Shown here: one piece after another, positions 49,025 through 49,103 of the stretch
Layout: every line of letters starts with the position of its first letter
Position numbering within the stretch: the stretch's first letter is position 1
DNA from: Deltaproteobacteria bacterium
Lineage (GTDB): Bacteria; Myxococcota; B64-G9
NCBI GenBank assembly: GCA_016935365.1
Contig: JAFGRB010000235.1
Span: 1 to 49,103 of the forward strand
DNA length: 49,103 bases
Direction of reading: 5' to 3'
The notes under the pieces: generated by a model
Seen by the model: the letters and a program-made list of their open reading frames with translations, nothing else
Databases searched by the model: none
What the model was told of the DNA's origin: nothing
Position numbers and translations under genes: made by a program

Positions 49025-49103
49025 GCCTGAAACAAGCGACCTTTATAGTCGGGGGTATTGACAAAACAAAGAAAAGCCCCAGATTTCAAGAGTTTTAATC
49101 GAC

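Overview
The window is a high-GC chromosomal segment from an uncultivated-looking bacterium of the former Deltaproteobacteria. Myxococcota or Bradymonadota is my inference, based on many Asp/Gly- and Cys-rich lipoproteins, EGF-like modules, MglA-type GTPases, DUF4388, PilZ, HEAT-repeat proteins and sigma54 activators. Its centre (about 9.7-39 kb) reads as a magnetosome gene cluster (MGC) or close relative, flanked by ordinary accessory genes. The centre is visibly less GC-rich than the flanks: sampled 60-base lines give 31 to 39 G/C inside, against 47 of 60 in both flanks.

Layout. (1) 1-8727: an extracellular starch/maltodextrin locus with an EGF-bearing GH15 glucoamylase-like protein (5' end outside the window), two GH13 alpha-amylase lipoproteins, an EGF-like lipoprotein and a maltoporin-like channel. 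(2) 8736-9288: two convergent orphan immunity-like genes. (3) 9740-15145: a sensor kinase, an NtrC-type activator, a small coiled-coil protein and a second sigma54 activator with a degenerate receiver. (4) 15350-26321: a tightly packed operon with mamL-like, PDZ (mamP/mamE-C-terminal-like), mamO-like pseudoprotease, mamM-like and mamB CDF transporters, two mamI, mamA, mamQ, a large PDZ/NifX-like/zinc-ribbon fusion, a mamE-like protease and several tiny membrane proteins. (5) 26603-37445: a second operon set with DUF4388, PilZ, HEAT, pseudo-HPt/helix-hairpin-helix, two MglA-family GTPases (one fused to a long repetitive tail) and several coiled-coil proteins. (6) 37465-38942, minus strand: a single-domain response regulator and a pseudo-receiver/OmpA fusion. 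(7) 39232-48791: lipoproteins with long tandem repeats, a lipoprotein-type peptide deformylase, a DUF234-type ATPase behind a 15-bp iteron array, a Cys-repeat secreted protein and a lipase-like lipoprotein. (8) 48870-49024: a MITE-like element whose core matches a tandem pair of repeats at 4.5-4.7 kb.

How it may work together. Consensus -24/-12 (sigma54) promoters stand directly before the mamL-like gene (15285) and before the second operon (27292). Weaker matches precede 13266, 26603 and, on the minus strand, the response-regulator/OmpA pair. With two sigma54 activators encoded alongside, this suggests one regulon in which organelle membrane and iron-transport genes (mam set) are co-expressed with a Ras-like GTPase/coiled-coil/HEAT/PilZ set. 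No mamK actin gene is visible, so the GTPase set is a candidate for organelle positioning. That last step is inference; the gene content and promoter matches are read directly from the sequence.
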